Of a stretch of DNA of 64,000 nt, positions 1 to 13,600 are shown piece by piece; the first letter of the stretch is position 1, and each line of letters opens with the position of its first letter. The notes below the pieces were generated by a model. The model was not told the origin of the DNA. It made no database searches and was given only the letters and a program-made list of their open reading frames with translations. The stretch is taken from contig VXAA01005607.1 in assembly GCA_013399115.1 (NCBI GenBank), positions 52,992 to 116,991 of the forward strand, written 5' to 3'. The position numbers were made by a program, and so were the translations under genes. Source of the stretch: Anseranas semipalmata (lineage: Eukaryota > Chordata > Aves > Anseriformes > Anseranatidae).

Positions 1-157
1 ACAGAAGCTGTGGATGTCCCATCCCTGGCCTTGAGACCAGGTTGGATGGGGCTTTGTGCAACCCGATCTAGTGGAAGGTGTCCCTGCCCATGGCAGGGTG
101 GCTGGAACTAGATGATCTTTAAGGTCCCTTCCAACCCAAACCATTCTCTGATTCTAT
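1..157 (+). mobile_element. CR1 LINE 3' end fragment, cut by the window edge
   Basis: The sequence matches the conserved 3' end of avian CR1 retrotransposons: a 'GGATGGGGCTTTG' block, a 'GGAAGGTGTCCCTGCCCATGG' type block and the terminal 'CCATTCTCTGATTCTAT'. CR1 elements end in short ATTCTATG-like repeats rather than poly(A), as seen here. The same segment recurs at 26,695-26,951 in the same orientation. Only the 3' untranslated part is present; no reverse transcriptase is in view. It lies in an intron of CFAP47, antisense to the gene. Confidence 0.9.
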
Positions 158-1466
158 ATATGCATATACAATCTAGAGCTGCTAGAAAATGTATTGTAAA
201 TGCCTTTTTATTATTATTTTAATAATTATAATTATATATTTAATTATTATTATAAATACATTTATAAATACATTTTTTCAAAATATGAACCAAACAAAAC
301 TTGAATACTACATTAAAACTTTGATCCACAGAAATATATTTTAATTGTATTTTTGAGATATTTTGAGATATTTTAATTGTATTTTTGAGATAGGAAAACC
401 ACATGAATTCTGGATTTCATATAATAAATCCCAGAACTTCTGATGATTATTTAAAACTGTAGTTTCTCATCAATTCTTGATTGCCCTGGGCTCGAAATAC
501 CTACCTGAATGTAGCACAAATGTCCAGTGGCTTATCAACCATTATGATACTTGTAGAAAGAACGGCAGTTTTGTAGGCAACTCCTCATTTCATCCAATAA
601 CTTCCTGTTTTTACTTCCCCACAATGCTCTCATTGAATTAAATGGATATTGCCTTTCTGTTTTTCCATTAATGAGTACCTCTTCAAGTGGGCAGCTGTCA
701 GTTAAGGAGTGTTTAGCTCCCCTTCTCCTCTTATCTACGCACAGAAACCAGATGCAGCACTATACAGTACAGCTCTGTTGTACTAGTACTACCTGCAGAT
801 GCTATGGCACATTTCATGCAAGAAAAAGCCAAGTTTTCCATGACTGGTTTTAAAATCCAGTGACAGGCTTAGTCAAATCTACCAATGAGTGGTTGTTCAT
901 CAAACAAATTAGGAACATGATAACATGAGGCACAAATTATAAAGAGGCTAATTACTGCATAACCTGAAAGTTTTTTATGCTGTCATAAGCTTCATAAGAT
1001 GGGAAGAATCAATGGACACAGGACAGCTAGCAGGCTGCATTAACTGGCAAATTCATCTGGCAATAGTGACCTACAGCCAATAAAGAATACCCTGTTGTCC
1101 TTCTAACTTTTTTCTTGTGCTTTACCTCTCTCACTGCTGAAAACTCAAACATATTAGTACTGTGTAATGGCATTACTGCCAAAAACTGAAGCTTTCATTT
1201 TCTGATGTATAAAAGTTAAATAATCATATGATGAAAATTTATGCTTTCACAGTTCCATTTTTGTTAAAATACAAGCCATTTTTTCTTGCCATTATTTCTT
1301 ACTTTTTTGGGTATACATTATCCAGTTGAGCATTCTCTCAACTCCCAAAGAGAAATTATTTTTTAAAAACAAACTAAAATAGTAAAAAAAAAATCTCTTC
1401 AAAAAATTTAGAAATGTACTTTTTAAAATGTTTTATCACTTATTACTTATCTTTCTAGCATCTTAC
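158..1466. other. CFAP47 intron sequence left of the last placed exon
   Basis: AT-rich sequence that should belong to the intron or introns after exon 9. It contains a local duplication around 341-395 (a TTTTGAGATA-type unit repeated) and one good-looking minus-strand splice donor at 504/505, listed separately as a possible exon. Otherwise I see nothing that can be named. Confidence 0.6.
505..583 (-). CDS. CFAP47: Possible CFAP47 exon 10 (weak)
   Basis: On the minus strand a strong donor (CAG|GTAGGT, exon end at 505) closes an open stretch. Starting at 583 it would accept the one leftover base from exon 9 and read through 79 nt without a stop. The weak point is the acceptor at 584-585: the upstream sequence is purine-rich with no polypyrimidine tract. 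I do not recognise the peptide with certainty. It could equally be a chance donor in an intron. Confidence 0.2.
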
Positions 1467-1659
1467 CAGGATTAATTTTGAATAGAATGTTTTTTGGTTT
1501 AGATTTGCACACACCAATAAAGCTCAAGTATATTTGGTGAAAAGATTTTGTCTTCGAAACCTGTAAATTATTTTTCTCTAGTACTGTACCAATGATATCA
1601 ACAACTTGCTTCACTTTAAATGTTCCTATTTGATGCGGAGAAAATGAAAATATCACATC
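1467..1659 (-). CDS. CFAP47: CFAP47 exon 9, residues 450-514; last exon placed with confidence
   Basis: Acceptor TTTTACAG|GATGTG at 1,659; donor CCTG|GTAAGA at 1,467. 193 nt, leaves one base, so the gene must continue to the left. The peptide starts with 'DVIFSFSPHQIGTFKVKQVV' and ends near 'ILFKINPG'. This segment is one of the most conserved and was the main basis for naming CFAP47. Confidence 0.93.
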
Positions 1660-4600
1660 CTGTAAAAGAAAAGTTGTTATGAGACATATTATGAAGGAGA
1701 AAAAAAAAAAAAGCAAAGAACTTGCATGTAATTCACTATTTAATTGAGTCACTTTCCTCCCCCGTTACTTCTAAAGATATGCATTCAACACTGCGCTTTA
1801 AAAATATGCCAATGTCTACACTTAGATTAGCAATATATACATATTGCTACATATTAGAATACCAGCAAAATCTTACTTGCTCATTTCTGAGACAAATTGT
1901 TCTCTCTTGTGTCCTGACTTACATGTTTGTTAAATTATAAATGCCTCCATATTCAACTTAAATTTGGCATAGCTTCCTCCATTAAAGAAATATTATGTTA
2001 CTCAAGTATTTGCAATTAACTGAAGGAAATTAAAATAACCTTGCAAAGGTTTGAGTTTAAATGACTCTGCTCAAGTCAGTAAAATACTAAAAACTACAGC
2101 CAGACAAAACCTGGGTAAAGTTTCCTTAGTACTTAGTACAATTATCTTTCAAATTTAAAATAATACTTGCTGCTTCCTGGAATACAGGAAAGAGCATTAA
2201 ATGACTACACAAGGAGGAAAAAAACATACATTTGGCTGATATTAAACATCATGGCTACTGAAATGAAATTATTCTACTTTACTTTCAAAAAAATTCCACT
2301 ACTGACACATGTAGAGTAATAATCTGTATACCTACATAATCTATGAGAAAGAGGTAATTACCTTTGTAGAACTTTTTGTTATTTTTCCTTTTTCAGGAGA
2401 AATATTAAAGTGAGCAGTCTTGCGGAAACTGAATTTTACTGGAAGGGAGTCAGATTCATTTTTGAGTGTGCACAGTACTTGTGTTTGTTCACCCAAGAAA
2501 CAGTCCATAAACTTAATAACTGGTCCTGGATTAAAAATTAACATGACAGGAATCCCAGAACCTGTCAAAGCCAACTCGATGTGATGAGGATGATTCTCTG
2601 CATTAGAAACATACACACAAGCAAAATAGTAATAAGAAAAAAAAACACAAAAAACATAAGCAGAAAAGTCATACTGTAGTTCTACGGTTGCAAAAGAAAA
2701 ATCATGCAGTTATACAGTACTATTTACAATGCAGTTTTCTATAAACTTGGAACACAGATATGTTTACTTATAATGGCTGCTAGGTAATATATTGTTCCTT
2801 CATTAAGGAAGTTGAGGATGAACAGATATTCACTTGAAAATACACAGAATTGTTATTAACAAAGTGCGGATGACTTGCAAATAGCTGTTGTTGGTTTTTT
2901 TCCTCCCTTCCAAATATTTACCATTATAATTAAGTTTTCAGTGCTCACTACCAGTTCTTCTTTCTACTCATGGTTAGAACACATTTTTGTGCTAAGGTAT
3001 AAAAGATGCAAATTAAAATATTTTTTTAATTGATATAAACAAAATAAACACAAGTTTCCTGTAAAACTGTTAAGTGGAAGATTAAGGAGTAAAAATCAAT
3101 ATATACAATTTTATCATGCAGATATACATTTCTGATAGTGACTATACATTTCTGTAACATACTTGTGATCAGTGTGGTACCATCACCAGCGGCCTGCAGA
3201 TAGCCATCTTTATTCCCAACAGCCTCAAATCTCAGAAACAATGCATAATCTTGTTTTGGTGACAAATCATTCACTCCAAAGGCCCTTTTAAATTTCCTGT
3301 AAGAGTCATAATCTCTAATTACAAGAAAAAAAAAGGCAAAAAAAACCCACAAAAATGGCTTATTTTTCATCATCTAATTCAACTTCTTTGCTATTGATTA
3401 CAGCTTGAACAAATGATCTTTATACTTCTTTTCAGAAAATGGAAAAGTAACAAATTTAAGCTGAATAATGGAAAATCAATTTAACTGAACAATATATGTA
3501 TGATTAGGATACTAGTCATTTGATATCTTTTCCATTCACATACTTCTACAAGAGTTTTCTAAAGACTACATGCATATGAATCACTTATAAATAAGAACTT
3601 CAGTAAAAAAAATGTGCTTTTTCCATTTCCTCTTTCTCTTCCTTGAAGGAGAAATGTTCCTTTATGTCTACCATTTTGTAATTGCAGGGAAACCTCTCCA
3701 AAATGTTTGTCTTTTCATAATGAAATATCTAGTCTTTCATATTGCTGCATATACACTATATCTTCACGAAATAAGTCTGCAGTCCTGAAAAAGGCATTTA
3801 ATTTGACACTGCATGACTGTCTCAACAATCTTTAGAGATTCAACGTATTTAAGTAGAGCAGTAATTAGTTCCCTTTGCAAAATCTAGTAAAATTCTTTCC
3901 TCAAAACCAGCTTATCCAATTCCTGGTTCAAATGCATCCATAATGAATTATAAAACATTTTGCAGATAATTCAGACTTTGCTTTATCATTTGTAGTATCA
4001 CACCAAGGAATTTCTTTTAACACACATAAGTACCAAGTAATTAAAAAAAAAATCTGCAGATACATTAACTTAAAATGATTTTCTTTAACACATCTCTTTA
4101 CACAATAGTTTAGACAATTTTTATTTATTTATTTATTTATTTTGCATGTTGGTAATTTGGACCATTCACTCACTTTGGACTAAAGCACAATGTAACAAAA
4201 GATTTCCCATAAGGTAGCAAGGTTCCTTGATTGGGAATGCACAGGATCAAAGTGGAAACATCTACATATCTTGTTTTATTTATGAGGCTTAAATCTTGTA
4301 AAACAGCATCTGCACTCCTTTGAATATCTGTTCCCTAAAAAATAATCAAGATATGGATATATCAACAGTTCAGCCTGCTCTAATGTTCTGTTTCTGCTTG
4401 TGTTTTTTTCCCCTACACATACAGTTTCATATCTTTCATAAGTAGAAAGACATAATGTAAATAATACCAGTAAGACATAGTTCCATATTGCACAGATAAT
4501 TAACTAGTTTTATGTCAATGTTTTTAATTCATTTTTTTAAAAGGTGATGCTCACTCAGATTACTTCATTGTCAGAGAAAAGCAAATGAAACTGTAAGTGC

Positions 4601-7600
4601 TTAACATCTTGGAATACTGAAGTATGTTTTGACAACTCCGACATAACTCCATCATAACAAATCCAGTAAGTCAAGCAAAACCACTCCTAAAAAAAAGAGA
4701 GGGGGGAGGAGGGAGGGAGGGAAGGAAGGAAAACATACTTAACATCACTAATGCTACAATGTCGCACGGTGAAACAGAACTACCTGAAAAAAATTAATTC
4801 CAAGGTAAATATATAGTAAAAAAATTGTTGGACAGAAGTTACAGAAAGTTTATTGATCAGTAGTATGACACACAAAGTAATAGTATGACGTAGAAAACAC
4901 TATTAGAAGATGAATGTTGAGAAACAAAAATGCAAATGCAGAAAGGAAAACAAATTTTCAACTAAAATAAAAAAAAGAACATTCTCTTACCATCTCTCCT
5001 CCAATGGCATTGTCTTCCAGTACTGCTACCCAGTCCATACACTCTGGACTTTCATTGTATAAACATATTTGTTCTGTCTTTGAAGACCCAAAGTAAACCA
5101 ATCCAAAATTAACGCATTCCAGTGCTTTTTCACAAGACATTCCTAGAACTTTAAGAACTTGTTCAACCACAACAGCTTTGATCCATACTTCAGTGCAGCC
5201 ACGTCCTTCCAACTCCACTCTGTCAGTAAAAGTAGCAAGTAACAGGTAATGTGCAAAAATGTTAGAAATAATCAGTTTGGTTTATGCAACTTATGCAAAA
5301 CTGAATCAAATCAAAGCATTTAAACTCAAATCATTGTCTCTCCATAGATAACCTAAGCAAAAAAAAAAATAAGTGTACTTGACAATGCAATACCTAATAG
5401 ATATATTACCAATCACAAGGAATCACACACTAAAATGTGAGGTTTTGGGGCGGGGGGGGCAGGCACTTCAATTTCTACTTTTTTTTTTTCCTAATCTTCT
5501 TAATTGTGTTGGCACACTGTTGTTTGAGAAAACAGTAATATCTCAAAAGAATCACAAATGTCCACAGATGATACACTGATCTGACAATTTCTATACCTAG
5601 CTCTCCAGTTTATACTTAGTGTACTTAGTATATACTTAGCAATTTTCTCTCAGGCAACTGGAGCAAGAAGTTCATCTGAGTAAGCACAGAACTGCTGCTG
5701 TTCCTTCCTGAATGCTTGTTCATGATGATAGCACAAAACACAAAAGGACCATATAGACATTGTACAAATTTTTGTTATTAAAATTCTACTGGAATGAATT
5801 TATTTGTTCTTTTTGTACAAAAGAATCAAATTTAGTAATATAATATATTGTTCTAATAGAATCAACTATTCTTTTCAATAGCCTCAGAGCTGAAAAATAT
5901 CTTTGTTTTCAATAGCCACATGTGAGAGGATCTCAACCTCTCTGAACATTGTCTTTCAGCTTCTGAAGCATGATTACTGGATTCAGCAAAACAAAAAATA
6001 AATCTCAAAAATACAAGAGCAGCTTCCTCTGAGAAGAATTTTGTGTGTGTACAGAGAAGAAAAAAAAGAAAAGAAAAAATCTTGCTTGGAAGACAAAGTA
6101 AATGGAAATAACCAGGGTGTTTTCATCTGTACTATTTCTCCAAGTCAAATTCCTGTCACAGACCCATTATAAGACTTTCTATATTAACCTTTTTGGTTAT
6201 TTATTTATATAAATTAAATATTTATTTATATATAAACAATATTTGTGTAAGGGTTGACAATGAAACTTTGGATTTCATTTATTCTAAAAGGTTTTGCAAT
6301 GACTACTAAAAAATGCTGAATTCACTGACAGAATTGTGTAGAATCTAAGAAGGCAGAGAATGGGTGAAGGATAAAATCTGAGCTCTGGCAAGTTACATTG
6401 TTTCAGTTTAATAGATAAACTAGACTGCAGAAGACAATGGTTGCTTAACCAATATGGGGTGAAGAAAACAGTAGTAGTAGCCTGGAGATCAAAGAAGGAA
6501 AGACAGAACACATGACACTTTGCAATCAAAAGGCTGAAATTCAATAAACAAAGAAGAAATCCCTTTCATATGAAGACAGATGTAATTATGATGCCAAATA
6601 CAGATATAGGCTCCCCTGTCAATAACTAATAGAATTTTTCCCTTTTCATTTCATTTCCTTTTCCAACGGGCTATAAAATGCAAGAACAGGACAAAGAGCT
6701 CAACTTTAATTCATAGATCTTATTAACTTAAAAAACAAACAAAACAGAACAGGAAAAAATAACAATGAACACACCCTTTCCACTACTAGAAGAACATAGG
6801 ATTGAAAAGGACTTTCCAGATTTGTATCAACTCCAAATTCTGGCACTGCCTAAAAAGTCTATATTCACAATTTGAAAGGAGACAAGCTGGACACTTAAAA
6901 ATAGGCTATTCTTAAAAGGGGTAGAGGTTGTGAATAGATTCCCTCCGTTGAAAATAAGATACATCCATGGACATCATAATGTTTCTGAGACTAGTGAAAC
7001 ATCCATCCCAAAGAAAAATAGCAAAGTTACAGAAGTTCAAAACAAATTAGGGAACACAGCACATGATGTGGAAGGTAGAGAACACACCAGGTAGAAGACA
7101 CAGAAGCTCTTGGTTAGCAGCACACAGATGTGTACACTTGCCATGTCATTACAACTTAAGAAAAACCTTTAAAAAACACAGCCAGGTACACAATCTATGC
7201 ATCATTGTTCCATAGAGATAATATAATCATCAAATTCATTTAATGAAAATAAACGTTGAAGACAGGAATTGACACTTGGGAGCTTTTTTTTTTTTTAAAG
7301 GTATATTCACGATAAAGTCTTTAGAATTCATAAAAATGTAAATGACAAAAAGGTAATTTGTAGACCGGGACTCCCTCTGCCATACTCACTCACTTTATCA
7401 CTTCTTTGATTACTCTTGGTACATCTGTACAGATATCCACTTTAACCATCTTTAAAGAATCAGGCTCTACCTCTCCACTGGTAGGTTCTATGTTAAGCAA
7501 GACAACCCCATCATATGATATTTCAAATGTACCTAAAAGAAATAATATGTTGCACAACTTAGAAGTTGTAGATTGATATTCTCCTATTAAACATTTGGAT

Positions 7601-10600
7601 TAACAAATTAAAGCAGACATTTACAAGCAGTACATTTTCTTATGGAAACAGGAAGCATGAAGTTAATCTTTTTTCAAAACTATTTCTAACAGAGTACAGC
7701 ATTCTTCCCTGGGTTTTTGAAATATAACATCCACATACCCAATGCGACTGTGCAAGTTGTTCATAACAGGAAAGGTACTTACATTCCAAACAGAACTGGT
7801 TATATCAGAAAGCTGCTATAAGTAACATTGTTTTAAGTTTGAGGATATTTTATGCACAGCTCTAGGCAGCTACAATGACTAGAAAGCTAAGTACATATCC
7901 AAAGAGAGATCTATTACCTGCAAATAGCAATATTTTTCATGACTTGATTCATACACTACACTATTTATTGCAGAAGAGAACAGTGAATCTTTCTAGGTCA
8001 CACAAACATTTTTTTAAATGTGAAAAAATTCGTAAATATATTTCACCAGCAGCACTATTTTTTTTTTGTCATTATATCATAGGTAGCAAGAAATTGTTTC
8101 AAATGTTGTAAGAAAAATACACAGTTTTACCTCAGACAATAGCTAATCTCTAATATGACATCAGAAGCAGGAACAAAGGACTCATACTTTTAGCATGGGA
8201 TGAGATGGGAAATGCCAGCCTCGAGTCACAGGCCAGCATACAGCACTTCTGCTGATACAGTTTATATGCTGCCTGCTAGTACAACCTGCTGTGTTATGAT
8301 TCACAGAGGCTAGATACACACAGATTGAGCAGCTCTACCTTTGTCTGCCCTCAATAAATTCTTCATTAACCACTGTTTTTATTCTAATTTTGCATGTCCA
8401 ACCCTGCAAAACTCCATCATGCAGCCTGTATGCGTCATGCAGCAGTTTGTAACTAGTTCCTATACAACATGAAAAAATTCACATCATGCAAATTATAAAT
8501 GCATCTGTAACTAATGTAGGTTATCTAATCTTCGTTATCTAATCACCATTCCTCAAAGTAATAAGTTAGTACGTATAAGAGATGTTTATATAAACTACAT
8601 TCTACAACTTTATGTTGAGCTGGATAGAAAAATATTTTTTTTCCTTGAGAAGACTTTGCTTTTTTGGAAAAAAGTAAAAATAAAAATAGAAAGTGATGAA
8701 AATGTTTTGGTTATAGGCATTTTTTTGACAGTTTTAGGACAAGCAGAATAAGATTATTTAGTTAGAAATAACTAACTTCCCAAAAATCCAACTAGCTAGA
8801 GCCTTGTAAAGCTTGTCAGCATTTCCATTTACGCCACTTTACAGCTCTACATGAAATTTCACTCATTTAGAAATGTTCACAAATTGCTCTTTTGTGGGGT
8901 ATTAACATTGTTCAGACAATTACATTTTCCTCTTTTAAACCATGTTACCCCTAGCTCAAGTTTTTACACATAGCTTGTTATTGTTAAGAAGTGAACTCAC
9001 AACCTGAGTACATTGCAAGACTTAGTAGCCAAATCTTATTATCTTCTGATGATGTAAAGATATTCAGCACATACCTTGGATTCTTTTAAATTACTTTAAA
9101 TAATATTCTAATGAGCATTTTATCCCATGCCTACAAACCTGTCTTCCCACAGCCACCATCCAAATCACATTGTCATAGGTAAACAGTATTTTTTCTTGTT
9201 TTTTTTAAAAAAACTTTTAATTGGCAGAATAAAAACTTACTCAACAGCTATTCCCACTTTTGTTTTTGATTAATACAAAGAAAACAAATTCTGTTTCTAA
9301 CTATACAGCCATTTGACTTTTTTTTTTTAAATTACAAGCCATCTATGTGTTTCTACAATCATGTATTTTCTGCTGGTACATTATTACTCATGAAAATCCA
9401 TGAAGCAAAACTTCATACAACCTTGGCCTAACACAAATAAAGATACCTTGTAATACAATAAATGATTGTATGAGTGAGGAACAAAAATAATTAAGTGCCT
9501 TAAATCTGTTGTTTGAAACTCAGAATAGTTGACACCTTACTTCTGAAGAAAGGTGTCTGGAGCTTTGTCCAGTGGAAAAGGCAGTCAAATAGGTTACTTG
9601 GATCACATAGGCATTCTTGTGCTCCATTCTACAGGTTTCTTATAATCCCTGGGAGCACCCCATCTCAGAAGTTGAAGGACTTGCATGTTTGTTTTCGCAT
9701 GTTATGATTTCAAAAGCTATAGCAGCAAGATGAAAGACCTCTTATTATCTTCTGATGATGTATACAGTTCAACTCATCTCAGAGGACTTCAGCTTTGAAA
9801 TTACATGCAGCTTGTATCTGTTTACTCAATAGACAGCTAGTGTGATCACAGAATCACAAAGACAGCAAAGCAAGAGCAGATGTGATTCACTATTATTTAT
9901 GCTGGGCATAGTAAGCCAATGATCAACTGTTATTTCTACATCTCTCAGATGGGATTCAAGAGTAGAGATCTCCTAAAATTCTGCAAAGTCCTAAATTCAT
10001 TTTTCTTCCCTAAGCAGAAACATAGTACTACCTACAGAAGTAATGGATCACTTAGAGAACACACAGGTAGGTAGCTCAGCACCTCCACACTGCTCTCTCA
10101 CTCCCCCTTCTCAGAAGGAAGAGGGGGAGAAAATATAATGGAAAAAAGGCTCGTGCATTGAGATAAGGACAGGAAGATCAGTCACCACTTACCGTCACAG
10201 ACAAAACAGACAGTGTAGGGAGATTAATATAATTTATTGTCTATTACTAACAGACTAGAGCAGTGAGAAACTACAAGCAAACTACAAACACCTTCCTCCC
10301 ATCCACCTTCTTCTAGCTCCTCTCCACAAGCAGCGCAGGGGAACGGGAAATGGGTGCTGCGGTCGGTCCGTAACTCTGCGTCTCTGCTGCTCCTTCATCC
10401 TCACTCTCTTCTCCTCCTCCAGCGTGGGGTCCCTCCCGTGGGATGCCGTCCTTCCCGAACTGATCCTGCGTGGGCTCCTCTCCACGGGCTGCAGCTCTGG
10501 CCCGGGGCCTGCTCCTGCAGGGGCTCCCATGGGCCGCAGCCTCCTTCAGGCCACATCCACCTGCTCCACGGGGGCTCCTCCATGGCTGCAGCGTGGAGAT

Positions 10601-13600
10601 CTGCTCCGTGTGNNNNNNNNNNNNNNNNNNNNNNNNNNNNNNNNNNNNNNNNNNNNNNNNNNNNNNNNNNNNNNNNNNGGTCCCTTTTGGAGCCGGCTGG
10701 AGCTGGCTCTGATCTGACATGGGGCAGCTGCTGGGCTCTGCTCACAGAGGCCAGCCCTGCAGCCCCCCTGCTACCAAATCCTTGCCAAATAAACCCAATA
10801 CAAGAACTTTTAGCTACAAAACTCATAATATGCATAACTCAGAACTTCAGTTAATTCCTATTTGGTCATTGAGGTGTTAACTTGCAAAAAATTACATATT
10901 CCAAGGAAATAAAATATTTTCATAATTTAATGCATACTTAATACTTACCTGATGATGATCCATGGTTAGCAATACTAATCTCTTTACTAATTATTGTATT
11001 GTTTGCAGTCACTGTACCAAAATCAATCTCTGACTGAGTTTCCAGATAACAGCATGGAATTAATCTGCAGAGAAAAGACATGGTTATATTTTCCCAAAAC
11101 TTGAAAATACCTTTTCAAAAAGAAATTTGATTAAGCCACACTCTCTTCCAGTATAGAAGAGAGTTCTACTTTTCTCCTAGTTCTCCTACTACTGTTTATG
11201 CAACTCACTCCAGCAGTACAGTGTACATAGAGGACACGTAAAAAAGATCCATCTATCAAGCTGTTTACTTTAATGACTAAGAACTATAACTTTAAAACAA
11301 GTTAGCCTCAAGCAATTATTCAAAAGAATGTATATATTTCGATTTAATTTTAAATACTATACTGTACTACAAAGAACTTCAAATAGTTTACCATAAAAGC
11401 TTTCACTATATTGAGTTAGTTGCATCCCAAAAGTTAACATTCAGCATATTTCATTATCAGCTGCCTGTACTAAAAGCAGAGAAAAAACATGCATGCCAAT
11501 TTCAATTTACTGTCTTCTTGTTTTATAGATACTTCATGTGGCTTTAACAAAACTTATTAAAACATAGGAAGTGGATAATGACACCAGTTATTTCTGTTAT
11601 TAAAAGCCTCAGCCAACATGACAACTTCACTGGACTGGGTACTGCTTAGACACAATGAAACGCTACTACTTGCTTCAGCAAACTTGTGAAGGCTCCGATT
11701 TCTAACACAAGCCCACCTTCAATCTCACGTAAAATTGTGTTCAAAATGAATTAGGATTTTACATGAGCACACCAGTCTATCTCCTTTTAACCACATATAG
11801 GAACATGCAGGAAGAATTGCATCTCATCGTCGGCATTACGTGCTGTACAGAAGACTAATAGAAGAAGGAAGATAGTCTCCTTGGCCAAGCTATGTAGACC
11901 CTACCCGTAAAAGCTCTCTCATAAAATACAGGGACAAGGGAGTGGGGGGGGTGGGGGAAAGGAGGGGGAATCAGGAAATGAAACAAAAGAACTTGCTCTT
12001 GAGCAATACCCTGTTTTTAATATTCTTTAATAATTTATTGTAATGCAAAATAAAATATTGAATTCTTCAAAGAGATGGTCTAGACCAGCAGGATGTGGTG
12101 GAAAAAAAAACACCAGGAAACTGTTATCAAGATTAAAGTACACTTAAAAATATTTTCAAGACTTCACAACATGTACCAATTATTCAGACATTCTTCCAAG
12201 AAGTCTCATGAGAAATATGAAACTAAGAATCTTTCCACTCAAGTATAACTTCCCAAGTAGACAGGAGTAAGAATAAATTCTAACTTCAAAGAGGTTTCCT
12301 AATAGATAGTGATCCTTGTAAAAAAGGAAGATAGCCAAGTTAAAGGTTTTTTTGTTTGTTTGTTTTAACACTTATTTTAAACACAGGGTGGGGTTCTTTT
12401 GTTTGGTGTTTCTTTTGTGGCTTCCCCCCCTTCTCATCCCTCATCAAGATGGAAGTTACCTTGGAAATGCCTAATTTCAAACATTTTCTAAACATTTTGT
12501 TAAAACAAACAAACAAAAATCCTAATTACTATATTTCAAAGAAAAAGCTCAGATGCAGAGCTTCAGCTAATCATTTACACACACACACAAAGCAACCCAC
12601 AACTCTCTGGTTTGTTTGAAACACAATCCCAAATCTTGAGTATAAATATTTTCTATTGCTATCAAATATTTACTAAATTAATTCATTGCATTTGCATTAC
12701 TGCACATATCAAGAGTCCATAGTGCTATCAAGATAAAACTAAGCACATTGTGTGGGCTCCAAAACTGATATGAAATACATGAGAGACAAATCAATATGGT
12801 TAACCACTGGAGCTAGTCATGTGTCAGGCAAATATGTAAAAGGTATTTTACTTGCAAATCAAACTATGATATTATCTTCACTAAAGCACAATAGAAATAA
12901 AATTCTTTCCATTATATTTTTAACCAAATAAATGGTTACAAAAATAAGTGAAGTGTTACTGCAGTTTCATGTTGTATGGGAAACTAACTTTTCCTACATT
13001 CTCAGTGAATCACTTCCCAGACTAATGATTATCGTAAAATGAATAGCAGATGTGATTGAAGGAATTGCACAAATTGTTGGCAAAAAGGTTAAATCTTTTC
13101 ATGCTTTTCTCCTAAACTGGCCGTGAACTTTTCTTTCAATAAGATTCCATGGACAGAACATGTAGACCCAGGTTTTCTACAAATTCATAGAGAATTACAC
13201 ATTTGTGCATATACAATAATCCATACTGAAATAAAAGGTGAAAAACAATATAATTTCAAAGACAGAGAAATGGAAATAAGTGAATAGGTAAGAGAGAAGT
13301 AGCAGACATTCAAAGAGGCCAGTCTAAATAATATCAGCAACTTCCAAATATTTCCTATACAATAACACATTATCTTGGATTATATTTATGAATTTTCTGA
13401 ACTTGCTCATATGTTTTAAAACATAATCCAAGTATTTCCTCAAAAAAAATTTTAATTACTTATTTCAACTTTTGACATTTTAGGAAAAATAAGATTAATA
13501 CGTATTAAATTATTGATGATGCATTAGTAGAAATAAAATGTTATTTAAAATGTAAAAAAAAAATGTACAAACTTTTAATTTGGAAGAGAAACAACATACT

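Larger units (their letters stand above)
1660..4990 (-). other. CFAP47 introns 5-8 (four short introns between exons 5 and 9)
   Basis: Introns are 1,660-2,361, 2,598-3,162, 3,315-4,173 and 4,335-4,990. All are AT-rich and under 0.9 kb. They hold simple repeats only: an (ATTT)n run at about 4,119-4,143 and a purine run (GGGA/GGAA repeats) at about 4,687-4,732. I see no inserted transposon in them. Confidence 0.8.
7533..10948 (-). other. CFAP47 intron 3, with an LTR-type insertion at its 5' (right) end
   Basis: A 3.4-kb intron. From 7,533 to about 10,070 it is AT-rich without nameable elements apart from a 23-base exact direct repeat (9,034-9,056 and 9,740-9,762). From about 10,075 to 10,802 it is a GC-rich avian repeat with an assembly gap, listed separately. 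Confidence 0.75.

Noticed and set aside
10282..10854. Overlapping open frames on both strands around the first N run
   Set aside because: They are readings of a GC-rich LTR-type repeat plus N, with tandem units repeated in the peptide.
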